A stretch of 64,000 nucleotides of DNA from assembly GCF_017349355.1 (NCBI RefSeq), contig NZ_JAFMPM010000006.1:868001-932000 (forward strand), written 5' to 3'. The notes beneath the pieces were generated by a model. It ran no database searches. It was not told where the DNA came from and worked only from the letters and a program-made list of their open reading frames with translations. A program made the position numbers and the translations under genes. Positions within the stretch are counted from its first letter, which is position 1, and each line of letters begins with the position of its first letter. Positions 29,435-37,649 of the stretch are shown here, in pieces. This stretch comes from Thiothrix fructosivorans (GTDB taxonomy: Bacteria; Pseudomonadota; Gammaproteobacteria; Thiotrichales; Thiotrichaceae).

Positions 29435-31074
29435 GTAATTGATCACATCCCCACCCCTTGCGGTAAAGCGGGCAGGGCAAAGCCAGCGCGGGCAGCGGTA
29501 ATAACACTGGCAAGATAAGCCAAGGCAGACTGTCCACGTTTGCGGCAAGTACCGATGATGCTGGCCAGCATGGCAAACGCACGGCTCCCCGTAGCACTCT
29601 TTGTGCCATGGTTGGTTTTGCGCAGGATCACCCAATGGCGCAACGCCCGCTCAGCCTCATTATTGGTCAAGGGAAGCCACGGGTGGTCAAGGATTCGGAA
29701 AATGGCATCCCAATCATTGATGAACTCTTTCGCCAGTGCCGCCGTCTTGTCATGGGCAGATACGGCATGGATCAAGCATAATGCCCTGAATTCCAGGAGT
29801 TTTGCCTGATGGCGTTGACGGATCACGTCGGTTTGCGTCCCCACCGTGCCGCCTGCTGCCCGCCAAGCGTAAATGTCGTCCTGTAATACCCTCAGCCAAG
29901 CGAGGGTGAAGTTGCCAAACGTCCGCCCGTCTTTGTCCAGTGATTCTGCCAGCCCACGGGCTTTGCGGATCAGGTGCGCCCAGCAACGCAAGCGTTTGGG
30001 GTGGTGGCGGTAAGCGGCATAGCCATCACTCATCAGCCAGCCCCCAAAGTGGGGGCTAATCACGTTGTCGAGCATTTCAATGGTGCGCTGCCCTACGTAG
30101 AAACAAACGCTGAGGGTGGTGACGAATGTCCATAGCCACAGGGCTTCGCCACGCTCTTTCCAAGAGGTTTCATCAATATACAGCACCCCGCCGTCAGCGG
30201 TGGCTTCTGCCAACAGCCCTTCCACCAAGGCATCTTCCAATGGAGAAGCACTCGCGGCTGCTTCCTCAAAACATTGCTGCAACACCCCGACACTTAGGGG
30301 AATGCCCAACACCTCCCGCAACAGTTCTTGTGTGCCACGCAGTGACAAGCGTGAGCGCAGCCGTAGGTGGACAATAAGTGCCGCCAGATTGCCCCCAATC
30401 AGCCGCCACTCGCCCACATCAACCTCCGGGTATAACGGGTCGGGAGCTTGGCGATGCGGGATATGGCGGCTCACATGACCGCAGGTGCATACGCTATCGT
30501 GAAGGTGGTGGCGGGTGGTGATGACGGTCAGTCCGGGGTTCCCATCCGTGCCAAACTGGATGTCCACACTGTCATAGGCGGTATAAATACGGGAGACAGC
30601 CGCATCCAGGGACCTGCCACAGGCTTCACATCGGCTGGGGTAATGGTGTTCGTCTGCATTGATGGGCGGATGCCATACCCGACCATAACCCGGTGCGCCG
30701 GGTTGTTTACCCGCTTTGCGTTTGGCTGGTTGGGCTGGCTTTGTGCCCGCCACAGCTTCTGGTTCCGGGGTTGGCTTTCCTCTGGCTGCACCCACCCCTT
30801 CTGTTTCGGGCAAAGCCACCGTTTTGGGTGACGTTTCCCACGGGAAACCGCTGCTGGGTGGTTTGGAGGAGTTGTTGGAGTTTTGGTTGATCTGTTCCCG
30901 CGCTTCTTTCAGGTCATGCAACAACTTGGTCGACAGGTGCAGCAGTTCCTCCGGCGTGAGCTTGGCAAGGTACTGGCTGTTAAGCTGTTTGAGGCTGTGG
31001 TCTTTCAGTTGTTGGGTCATCGGGGGAGTGTCGCAAATTTAGTGCGTTTGGGTAAGGGGGGACTGTTCAGTTAC
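29435..31074 (-). mobile_element. IS66-family element (ISBst12-like), copy 2
   Basis: 1640 bp with the same ends as copy 1 and 8-bp direct repeats AAGCGTTC. All internal open frames translate identically to copy 1, so transposition was recent. Inserted into the DUF695-like gene in the same orientation as that gene. Confidence 0.95.
29443..31020 (-). CDS. IS66-family transposase (TnpC-like), copy 2
   Basis: 525 residues, identical to the transposase of copy 1, with the same DDE residues (YIDETSWK, MSDGYAAY, NEAERALR) and zinc-binding N-terminal region. Intact and probably active. Confidence 0.95.
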   Translation of the reverse strand: MTQQLKDHSLKQLNSQYLAKLTPEELLHLSTKLLHDLKEAREQINQNSNNSSKPPSSGFPWETSPKTVALPETEGVGAARGKPTPEPEAVAGTKPAQPAKRKAGKQPGAPGYGRVWHPPINADEHHYPSRCEACGRSLDAAVSRIYTAYDSVDIQFGTDGNPGLTVITTRHHLHDSVCTCGHVSRHIPHRQAPDPLYPEVDVGEWRLIGGNLAALIVHLRLRSRLSLRGTQELLREVLGIPLSVGVLQQCFEEAAASASPLEDALVEGLLAEATADGGVLYIDETSWKERGEALWLWTFVTTLSVCFYVGQRTIEMLDNVISPHFGGWLMSDGYAAYRHHPKRLRCWAHLIRKARGLAESLDKDGRTFGNFTLAWLRVLQDDIYAWRAAGGTVGTQTDVIRQRHQAKLLEFRALCLIHAVSAHDKTAALAKEFINDWDAIFRILDHPWLPLTNNEAERALRHWVILRKTNHGTKSATGSRAFAMLASIIGTCRKRGQSALAYLASVITAARAGFALPALPQGVGM

Positions 31075-31082
31075 AAGCGTTC
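31075..31082. repeat. Target site duplication, right, IS copy 2
   Basis: AAGCGTTC, matching the left copy exactly. Confidence 0.95.
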
Positions 31083-31313
31083 CGGGTAGTTCCGAAACGG
31101 GAAACTCGCTCCTACATCCAGCACGCGTAACAGGTGCAAACCGTCATCGGTGGCGGCTTGTTGGACAACCGTCCACACGGGTTCGGCGGGGTTGCTAATG
31201 TTATCTGTCATGTTCATTCACCTAGGTTTGCTGCAAACTCGTCATATTAAGCTAAAGCCGCAGATGCACCTACATAACCACAAGTAAAGTTATAAGCGGC
31301 ATTTTCACCTAAT

Positions 31314-31329
31314 AGATACTATAATATCT
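31314..31329 (+). promoter_or_regulatory. Palindrome over the second hipBA -10 region
   Basis: AGATACTATAATATCT is a 16-base inverted repeat with a single mismatched pair, and includes a TATAAT -10 box. It lies 34 bases before the antitoxin start, as expected for a HipB autorepression operator (inference). Confidence 0.5.
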
Positions 31330-31363
31330 GTTATACGCTTTTAATGACTTTAGGGATAATATA

Positions 31364-31654
31364 ATGCCCATTACTTTCCAAGCGCCCGCCACGCTGCTGA
31401 AAACCATCGCCACCCAAGCCAAAGCGCAACGGCTGGCTGCCAACCTTACGCGGCGCACTTTGGCAGAGAAATCCGGTGTTGCCGAAGCCAGCATCAAACG
31501 CTTTGAAACCACCGGGCAAATTAGCTTTCACAGCTTGCTGAAACTCGCGTTCGCCTTGAATTGCATGGATGATTTCAACCGACTGTTTGCGGAAAAGCCG
31601 CCGCAAACCATTACTGATCTGCAAACCACGCAGCGCCAACGGGGGAGTTTATGA
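31364..31654 (+). CDS. hipB: HipB-like antitoxin, Xre-family HTH (second module)
   Basis: 96 residues. A helix-turn-helix lies at about residues 20-60 (AQRLAANLTRRTLAEKSGVA, EASIKRFETTG). Shares ATGA with the downstream hipA-like gene. It has little sequence in common with the first HipB in the window, so the two modules were gained separately (inference). Confidence 0.82.
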   Translation: MPITFQAPATLLKTIATQAKAQRLAANLTRRTLAEKSGVAEASIKRFETTGQISFHSLLKLAFALNCMDDFNRLFAEKPPQTITDLQTTQRQRGSL

Positions 31655-32886
31655 AACACATTACACGTTTGCGGGTGCATATCGCTGATACGACTGTGGG
31701 TGAGCTGGGAACAGATGCGCGGGGGCGGATTTATTTTCAGTATGACCCTGCTTGGCTAAAGACGGGGTTTGATCTGTCACCCGGCACGCTGCCGTTTCAG
31801 GCCAAACCGCAGCTTTCCCCAGAGCCACAGGAATTCGCTGGTTTGCACGGTGTGTTTTACGACTCATTGCCGGATGGCTGGGGTTTGTTGCTAATGGATC
31901 GGGCATTCCGTCAGCAAACGGGCTGGCAAGCGCATGAAATCACTCCGCTGGATCGGCTGGCCTACATCGGTTCACGCGCAATGGGCATACTGGAATTCGA
32001 GCCGGAAATTCCCACCGAAGCCCTGACGGAAACGGTGGATATTGCGCAACTGGCACACTCTGCCGAACAGTTGTTGCAAGGCGAAACGCCGGAAGTGTTG
32101 CAGCAATTGCAGGTGCAGGGTGGTTCTCCCGGTGGCGCACGCCCTAAAGTGACCGTCGCCTTGTCCGATCTGGCGGATGAATGCCTGTCCGGTTTCCGCG
32201 CTGTGCCGCCGGGTTACGCACACTGGATAGTGAAGTTTCGGGCGCGGGAAGATTCTCCCGATATGGGGCGCATCGAACTGGCTTACGCGAAAATGGCGCA
32301 ATTGGCGGGACTGGCAATGCCGGAATGCCGTTTGTTGCGTGTCGGGCAAGATTCAAGCGCGGATGAGTTTTTTGCGGTGCGCCGTTTTGACCGCGACGGC
32401 AATACGCGGCATCACGTCCTCAGTTTGTCGGGCTATATTTACGCCAGCCATCGGCTGCCTTGCATTGGCTACGAAACCGTCATCAACGCCACCCTCAACA
32501 TTACCCGCAGCGTGGCGGAAGCCGAAAAAGCCTTTCGCCTGATGCTGTTCAACGTCCTCACCCACAACAAGGATGATCACGCCAAAAACTTTGCTTTCAT
32601 CCGCCGCGCCCACGGCTGGGAACTGTCACCGGCATTCGATCTGACGTTCAGCAGTGGAATCAACAACCAACACACCACCGACATTGCAGGCAGCGGCAAT
32701 CCACGCCTGAAAGACATTCAGCGTGTGGCGGCAAGTTGCGGGATCAAACGCTGGCGGGAAATGCTGGAACAAGTGCGTTCAGTCACCCGACAATGGCAGG
32801 CGATTGTGGCGCAAGAAGGCGTATCAGGTGCAGAAAGCCAAAAGATTGGGGAGGCGCTGGCGGAGATTGAAGGACGGTTGTGGTAA
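31651..32886 (+). CDS. hipA: HipA-like kinase toxin (second module)
   Basis: 411 residues. Shows the HipA N-terminal domain (GVFYDSLPDGWGLLLMDRAF), the Gly-rich P-loop-like GGSPGGARPKVTV, the catalytic HNKDDHAKNFAF and metal-binding PAFDLTF. All catalytic residues are intact. Coupled to its antitoxin by a 4-bp overlap, and convergent with the LRR-Roc-COR-TIR gene 12 bp away. Confidence 0.88.
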   Translation: MKHITRLRVHIADTTVGELGTDARGRIYFQYDPAWLKTGFDLSPGTLPFQAKPQLSPEPQEFAGLHGVFYDSLPDGWGLLLMDRAFRQQTGWQAHEITPLDRLAYIGSRAMGILEFEPEIPTEALTETVDIAQLAHSAEQLLQGETPEVLQQLQVQGGSPGGARPKVTVALSDLADECLSGFRAVPPGYAHWIVKFRAREDSPDMGRIELAYAKMAQLAGLAMPECRLLRVGQDSSADEFFAVRRFDRDGNTRHHVLSLSGYIYASHRLPCIGYETVINATLNITRSVAEAEKAFRLMLFNVLTHNKDDHAKNFAFIRRAHGWELSPAFDLTFSSGINNQHTTDIAGSGNPRLKDIQRVAASCGIKRWREMLEQVRSVTRQWQAIVAQEGVSGAESQKIGEALAEIEGRLW

Positions 32887-32898
32887 CGTTGCTTGCGG

Positions 32899-35613
32899 TT
32901 AGGCTTGAAGGCGTTTTTTGACCTGATCACGGATGCCTTCTTCCACGCTACCCCAGAATTCATCGGCATCATCCCATTTCGCTAGCGGTTTGCCGTCTTT
33001 GGGCAGGGCGACGATTTGCCCGATTTTGTGGTTACGCCAGCTTGCGGTGTGGCGGATGATGACCGGAATCACCACATTACCTTCATCCTGGTAGCGTTCC
33101 AATGCACGTTCCATTTCTTTGGTGAAGCAGTAGTCGGAATTGATGAAATCCGGGCTGACCAGCAGCAGGACAATATCGGCGGTATTCAATTGCTGGAAGA
33201 TTTGCTCATCCACTGGCTCACCTGCAAACAGATGGCGGTCGCTCCATGCTGTGAGTGGTAAGGTGCGGTTGATGGCTTTCAGGTGTTTTTCCAGCCGCTC
33301 TTTGTGGGCTTCGTCGGCGTGGGAATAGGAGATAAACAGCTTGATGGTTTTGTCTGCGGGTTTGCTTGCGTCCAGTTTGGATGGATGTTGCATGGCTTCG
33401 TCCTTGAATTCGGGTAACAGGGTGCGCTCTGCGCCTGCTTTGCTGAGGTATTCTTGATAGCGGCGGTGCGGGCTGGTTTGTCTGACTAGTTTGCGTAGCG
33501 CGTATACCAAACGTTCAGGCTGGCTGCTACGTAATTGGAAGTGCAAACGCCCTTGGGTGGATTGCTGTTTGTTGGCGTATTCGCATTCCAGCAGCAATTG
33601 ACCTTCGTCGGTTTCGCAGAAAATGCCGGTGCGCCACGGTTCGCCTTCGTAGGTTTCACCGATGCGTAAGATCATGCGCTCGATAATGCTGCGGTGCAGG
33701 AAGGGATATTCGATGTCGAGTTGCCAGTCATCCGGGCGGCTGTTTCCCCATGCGGTTTTGGCTTTGCTGATCAGTGGTAATAGGGCGGGGATGATGAATT
33801 CGCGTTCGGCGAAGGGTTTGTTGTCTAGTAGGTTTTGCAACTGCTTGGTTTCGTAGCAGATACCGCAATTGCGCATGAAATCGACATAAACTTCTTGTTC
33901 TTTGGCTTCAGCGTCTGCCCACAACAGGCTGGCATCTTCACCGATGAAACGTCCGCCCATGCGTTCGATGCGGCGGCGGTGCGGTTTGTTGGGGTCAAAG
34001 ACACGGTAAACTGCATTAATTGCCCAGTTCTGGTCGAGAATGATCTGATCTTGAAACGTACCTTCGCTGTAGAACAATGCGCCGGTTTTGTGAAGATAGT
34101 TTGCGAGCCATTCAGCGTGACTGATTCCGGCTTTGATGCAAAGCTGTTTGAAATGGGGGAGGGGAATGGATTTCTGGTCAAGTTGTTTTAGTTCCCGTTG
34201 TACTTGTAGCCATGAGGTCGGTAATTCCAGACAAATCTTCTGTTTGAGTTCTTCCAGCACGGATTCAATTGCACCCCGCAAAGCAGGCATACCGCGATAT
34301 TGCATCGCTGATATTTTCACTTCCTGCCGGATTTGTTGAACACCGGGCATATCGTCGCTTAATCCCGCTGGTCTGGTGGGCAAACGGTCAGCACGGTCGA
34401 TCTGATTTTTGACGAGAATCACCGGGCTGTTGTTGCCTAAATCATGAATCAACTCCAGCCAATAACTGACTGGGTGGCGGGTTTCGTCCGGGTGTTCTTC
34501 GGTTTCTTCTGCCCACAGCAACAGGTACAGACAATCGTCTGATAGAAACAGGCGGTGGGTGGTGTGGTAAATTTCCTGTCCGCCAAAATCCCATAGTTGC
34601 AGGATGACAGGCTTCTCTTCTCCATCCAATGTTTGCTGAATTTCATTGATGACAATACCGTGGGTGGATTTGAACTGTTCGCTGGGGGTACGTTTGTGTT
34701 CCAGTGCATAAGCCAGTGTGGTTTTCCCAACTCGACCATTGCCAACTAGCTGAACTTTGAGTTGCTGCTGTCTTTCCGAACCTTTGTCGAGGTCTTGCCA
34801 GTAGTTTCTGATATTTTCTAGGCAGTTATCATCATCCCAAAGGTTATCAGCAACCCAAAAGTTCCGAAAAATCCAAGAAGGAATGCCATAGACAGGATTG
34901 CCGTATGCTTTAAGGTATTTAAGATTTTCAGACATAACGAGGTTGTATATCGATTCCAAATGATTGATCTGATTATTGCTACAATCAAGTGATTTCAAGG
35001 CAGATAATCCACTGAGTGGGGATAAGTTACTTATTTTGGTGTTACTACAATCAAGTAATCGCAACTGAAATAAAGCACTGAGTGGCGAAAGGTCACTGAC
35101 ATGATTATGGCTAAAGCAAAGCCATTGCAAGGTTGTTAATCCGCTAAGCGGAGATAGATCGCAGATATTGTTGTCCCCACAATCCAGCGCTTGTAAGGTG
35201 GACAATCCGCTGAAAGGGAATAGGTCGCTGATCTTATTACCCGTACAGAACAGAAATTGCAACGCAGGTAATCCATTGAGTGTTAAGCGGCTGATCTGGT
35301 TATATCGACAGTCCAGCGTTTGTAAGGCAGGCAGCCCGCAGAGTGGGGATAGGTCGCTGATCTGGTTTGTTGCACAATTAAATTCGGTTAGATTTTTGAG
35401 TTTTTTGATAGCTAAAGGGATTTCTTTAATTTCCCCGTATTCGTCCCTTGTATCCCATTCTTCTAAAACATTCAGCTTTTCCAACCATGTCAACTCAAAA
35501 ACTTCTTCTGGTATTTCATCCAAGCCAAGACAGCTCAAATCCAGTTCGGTCGAGCGGGTGCGGCGGCATTCTTCAATGCGCTCAAGGGCGATTTCCAGCG
35601 GGGTCGGTATCAT
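32899..35613 (-). CDS. LRR-Roc-COR-TIR protein (bacterial ROCO with TIR effector)
   Basis: 904 residues in one frame. Residues ~20-240 hold leucine-rich repeats of about 21 residues with the pattern LxxLDCxxNxIxDLSPLSGL. A Roc GTPase domain follows with G1 GNGRVGKTT (291-299), G3 DFGGQE (342-347) and G4 NQID (403-406); then a COR-like dimerisation region (~450-740). A C-terminal TIR domain (757-900) starts LFISYSHAD and keeps the putative NADase glutamate E833 in SDYCFTKEMERAL. By analogy with other TIR proteins it may deplete NAD when the LRR/GTPase part senses a trigger (inference). No signal peptide; cytoplasmic. It lies in an island with toxin modules. Confidence 0.85.
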   Translation of the reverse strand: MIPTPLEIALERIEECRRTRSTELDLSCLGLDEIPEEVFELTWLEKLNVLEEWDTRDEYGEIKEIPLAIKKLKNLTEFNCATNQISDLSPLCGLPALQTLDCRYNQISRLTLNGLPALQFLFCTGNKISDLFPFSGLSTLQALDCGDNNICDLSPLSGLTTLQWLCFSHNHVSDLSPLSALFQLRLLDCSNTKISNLSPLSGLSALKSLDCSNNQINHLESIYNLVMSENLKYLKAYGNPVYGIPSWIFRNFWVADNLWDDDNCLENIRNYWQDLDKGSERQQQLKVQLVGNGRVGKTTLAYALEHKRTPSEQFKSTHGIVINEIQQTLDGEEKPVILQLWDFGGQEIYHTTHRLFLSDDCLYLLLWAEETEEHPDETRHPVSYWLELIHDLGNNSPVILVKNQIDRADRLPTRPAGLSDDMPGVQQIRQEVKISAMQYRGMPALRGAIESVLEELKQKICLELPTSWLQVQRELKQLDQKSIPLPHFKQLCIKAGISHAEWLANYLHKTGALFYSEGTFQDQIILDQNWAINAVYRVFDPNKPHRRRIERMGGRFIGEDASLLWADAEAKEQEVYVDFMRNCGICYETKQLQNLLDNKPFAEREFIIPALLPLISKAKTAWGNSRPDDWQLDIEYPFLHRSIIERMILRIGETYEGEPWRTGIFCETDEGQLLLECEYANKQQSTQGRLHFQLRSSQPERLVYALRKLVRQTSPHRRYQEYLSKAGAERTLLPEFKDEAMQHPSKLDASKPADKTIKLFISYSHADEAHKERLEKHLKAINRTLPLTAWSDRHLFAGEPVDEQIFQQLNTADIVLLLVSPDFINSDYCFTKEMERALERYQDEGNVVIPVIIRHTASWRNHKIGQIVALPKDGKPLAKWDDADEFWGSVEEGIRDQVKKRLQA

Positions 35614-35769
35614 AAGCGTCAGCTAGTCAGGCATAAGGGACAATAGAGCCGATAGTAGCCGGAACAGCAGGGCTATTCAAACCGGATCAATTTGTAGTTG
35701 CCCTGACGGATGCTTGGGCATAATCTGAGCGAATGCTGATAGTTTGTCTAAACGTAGCACCGGAGGCTG

Positions 35770-36546
35770 ATGATGGAAGTAGATGCACTCATTCAAAAAG
35801 TCCTTGAGAAGTTCGCTAAACGCAGCGAAGCACTTAGCGAGTCGGCTGATTATCCCTACCCCTTCGGGGATAATATAGAGCAACGCCTCACCCCCGCGAT
35901 GGATCAATACCGTGACCTCATGCAACGTCATGCAGCAGACCTGCTGCCGCGCCTGAAAGCGTTGACGTGGGTTTTCCGCATGTACATTAACGAGGATTAC
36001 CGCGTCACCTATGCTTTTGATATCAAAAGCCTTGGCACTATCCTGGCCAAGGGTGACTTGGATGCGGACACCTTCGACCCCACCAAAGTCCGGGTGAGCA
36101 CTTACAACGAATACAATTGGAAATGCAATAAGCTGGTCGCGGATGCTTATGCCGTCGGTGCTGGTGTTGGCTTAAGCATTGGCAAGAGTTTAGGCGGAAC
36201 AAAAACCAAAGGTGATGGCTACCCGGCAATGTATGAGTATCAGGGTAATGTTTGTTATTTGTGGGCACCACAGGCCAATGAACTCACCAAGTCAGATCGT
36301 AATCTGAGAAGCCTCACCAATGCCAGAATACCGCGAGTACGGTCTGACGCAAACGCGCTACCGGAAGTAGGCGATATTATGTGTTTCCCTGCCGAAGGTG
36401 GGCTGGGGCACTCATCGCTTTACCTTGGAAAAAAGCTGATCATTAGTGCGAAAACGGACGGGATTGACATCGAAACCGAGGAATTTGAAACCGAGATGCA
36501 CGACGGCAAAGCCAGACTGCGTAAGTTTACTGGCTCCGGTAAGTAA
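35770..36546 (+). CDS. NlpC/P60-like (papain-fold) peptidase or amidase
   Basis: 258 residues, with ggaggctg before a double ATG. A helical N-terminal region (~1-100) is followed by a papain-like core: catalytic-type cysteine C119 in NWKCNKLVADAY and histidine H214 in LPEVGDIMCFPAEGGLGHSS-type context, close to the NlpC/P60 pattern GD...F...HVGIYLG. No signal peptide or membrane segment, so it would act in the cytoplasm or be exported by a dedicated secretion system. It could be an amidase effector like those of type VI systems, or a partner of the divergent TIR gene; neither is proven. Confidence 0.55.
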   Translation: MMEVDALIQKVLEKFAKRSEALSESADYPYPFGDNIEQRLTPAMDQYRDLMQRHAADLLPRLKALTWVFRMYINEDYRVTYAFDIKSLGTILAKGDLDADTFDPTKVRVSTYNEYNWKCNKLVADAYAVGAGVGLSIGKSLGGTKTKGDGYPAMYEYQGNVCYLWAPQANELTKSDRNLRSLTNARIPRVRSDANALPEVGDIMCFPAEGGLGHSSLYLGKKLIISAKTDGIDIETEEFETEMHDGKARLRKFTGSGK

Positions 36547-36577
36547 AGAAGAAACCGTGACACCCTTTCAGCGCTAG

Positions 36578-37147
36578 CTAACCCTCTGCCAGCCGCAAGG
36601 CATGTTCGCGCACGTCTTGTGCCCATGTTGTCGTATGTTCACGAAATGCAGCAAGATCACCCGCAAACAAAGCACGGCTGGCTTCTTCGTAGCCCACTGC
36701 ATTGCCCGCCATCGCCTGCATGAAACGGTAAGTCGCTTCCTGCGTCTGGCGCACGCGATCGGTGTCGCCACTGGCGCGCATCGCCTGTTCCACCAACTTG
36801 CGCAATACCACCGACGCGCTGCCCGGCTGGCTGGCAAGCCATTCCCAATGGCGCGGCAATAGGGTGATTTCTTTCGGCACAACCCCCAACTTAGGGCGAC
36901 CGACAGTACGCGTTTCTGAGGTCGGCTCCAGCGTTGCAGCAGGTGGCAAGCGTGCCAGCACCTCATCCAGCGAGCCGCGCAAGTCGATTTCCACTGGACG
37001 ACTACTGACGGCATCGAACGCCAGCACACTGACTTCAGGTTGTGCATCGGTAAACGTTTTGACAGCGGTGGCAACCTCAATGGGTGTGCCAATAGCAAGG
37101 CAACGGGTTTGCGCGAAAGCAATCCAGCGAATGGGCGTAGGCGACAT
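36578..37147 (-). CDS. DUF2239 family protein
   Basis: 189 residues from the ATG that gives SPTPIRWIAFAQTRCLAIGT; a 20-codon longer frame has no clear site. The middle contains RPVEIDLRGSLDEVLARL and the conserved GRPKLGVVPKEITLLPRHWE-WLASQPGSASVVLRKLVEQA, which are hallmarks of DUF2239. The GRPKLG region looks like a basic binding motif; function unknown. Convergent with the peptidase gene. Confidence 0.82.
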   Translation of the reverse strand: MSPTPIRWIAFAQTRCLAIGTPIEVATAVKTFTDAQPEVSVLAFDAVSSRPVEIDLRGSLDEVLARLPPAATLEPTSETRTVGRPKLGVVPKEITLLPRHWEWLASQPGSASVVLRKLVEQAMRASGDTDRVRQTQEATYRFMQAMAGNAVGYEEASRALFAGDLAAFREHTTTWAQDVREHALRLAEG

Positions 37148-37226
37148 AGTGATGTTTTCCTGTGGAACAAGTCGCGGTATTCTATCCGGGTAAAATGCAC
37201 AATGCAATATTACCCGGATGAAATAC

Positions 37227-37514
37227 TTATGCGTATTTAACCATTCCTGTCGTCATCAGCCACCCGATAACAGCCACATTTACCACCACGGTTACCCAAA
37301 ACACGCGCTGGAATGCCGCTTTGCTGGATTTGTGGCGCAAGACTTTTTGTGCAAGCAATGCACCCGCCCAACCGCCGAGCAATGCCAAACTGTGTAAGGT
37401 ACTTTCTTTAGTGCGCCAACGGTTGTGCTTCGCGGCAGATTTGTCGTGTGCATACACCAGAAACGTAATGATGCTGGCGATTAGGTAAAGGGTGAGGAGG
37501 GTGGTAATGGGCAT
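37227..37514 (-). CDS. DUF1294 small membrane protein
   Basis: 95 residues. Hydrophobic helices at the N-terminus (TLLTLYLIASIITFLVYAHD) and C-terminus (VFWVTVVVNVAVIGWLM) flank the conserved DKSAAKHNRWRTKESTLH and LALLGGWAGALLAQKVLRHK of DUF1294. Inner-membrane protein of unknown role. Divergent from cysJ. Confidence 0.85.
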   Translation of the reverse strand: MPITTLLTLYLIASIITFLVYAHDKSAAKHNRWRTKESTLHSLALLGGWAGALLAQKVLRHKSSKAAFQRVFWVTVVVNVAVIGWLMTTGMVKYA

Positions 37515-37554
37515 CGCTTATCTCATCGTGATGTGGTTCATAAATTATTAGCCT

Positions 37555-37633
37555 TTTTTGAGATATTCATATCGTATAATATCACTTTTTTCGCTCTATG
37601 CTTTCGCGGATACTCTTGCCCATTCATTACTTT
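37555..37633 (+). promoter_or_regulatory. cysJ promoter and shared cys leader element
   Basis: Aligned with cysH: -35 TTTTTG (37555-37560), 17-base spacer AGATATTCATATCGTAT, -10 AATATC (a TATAAT overlaps two bases upstream), then CTTTTTTCGCTCTATG, TTTCGCGGATACT and CATTCA before the ribosome site. The near match to the cysD and cysH upstream regions, 20 kb apart, marks a common control element. Confidence 0.72.
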
Positions 37634-37649
37634 TGAAGGAGTGGCAGAC

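Larger units (their letters stand above)
29096..31211 (-). pseudogene. DUF695-like gene interrupted by IS66 element
   Basis: The start ATG (31211) opens a frame MTDNISNPAEPVWTVVQQAA... that reaches NYPER at the IS edge; after the IS it resumes as FSILWEFTELDAEGLPS and ends ...KVVERLKPTVG. Deleting the IS and one target copy gives 468 bases, an intact 155-residue protein resembling the DUF695 family (LWEFTELDAEGLPSAAELT). Function unknown. Only the insertion damages it, so the loss is recent. Confidence 0.75.
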
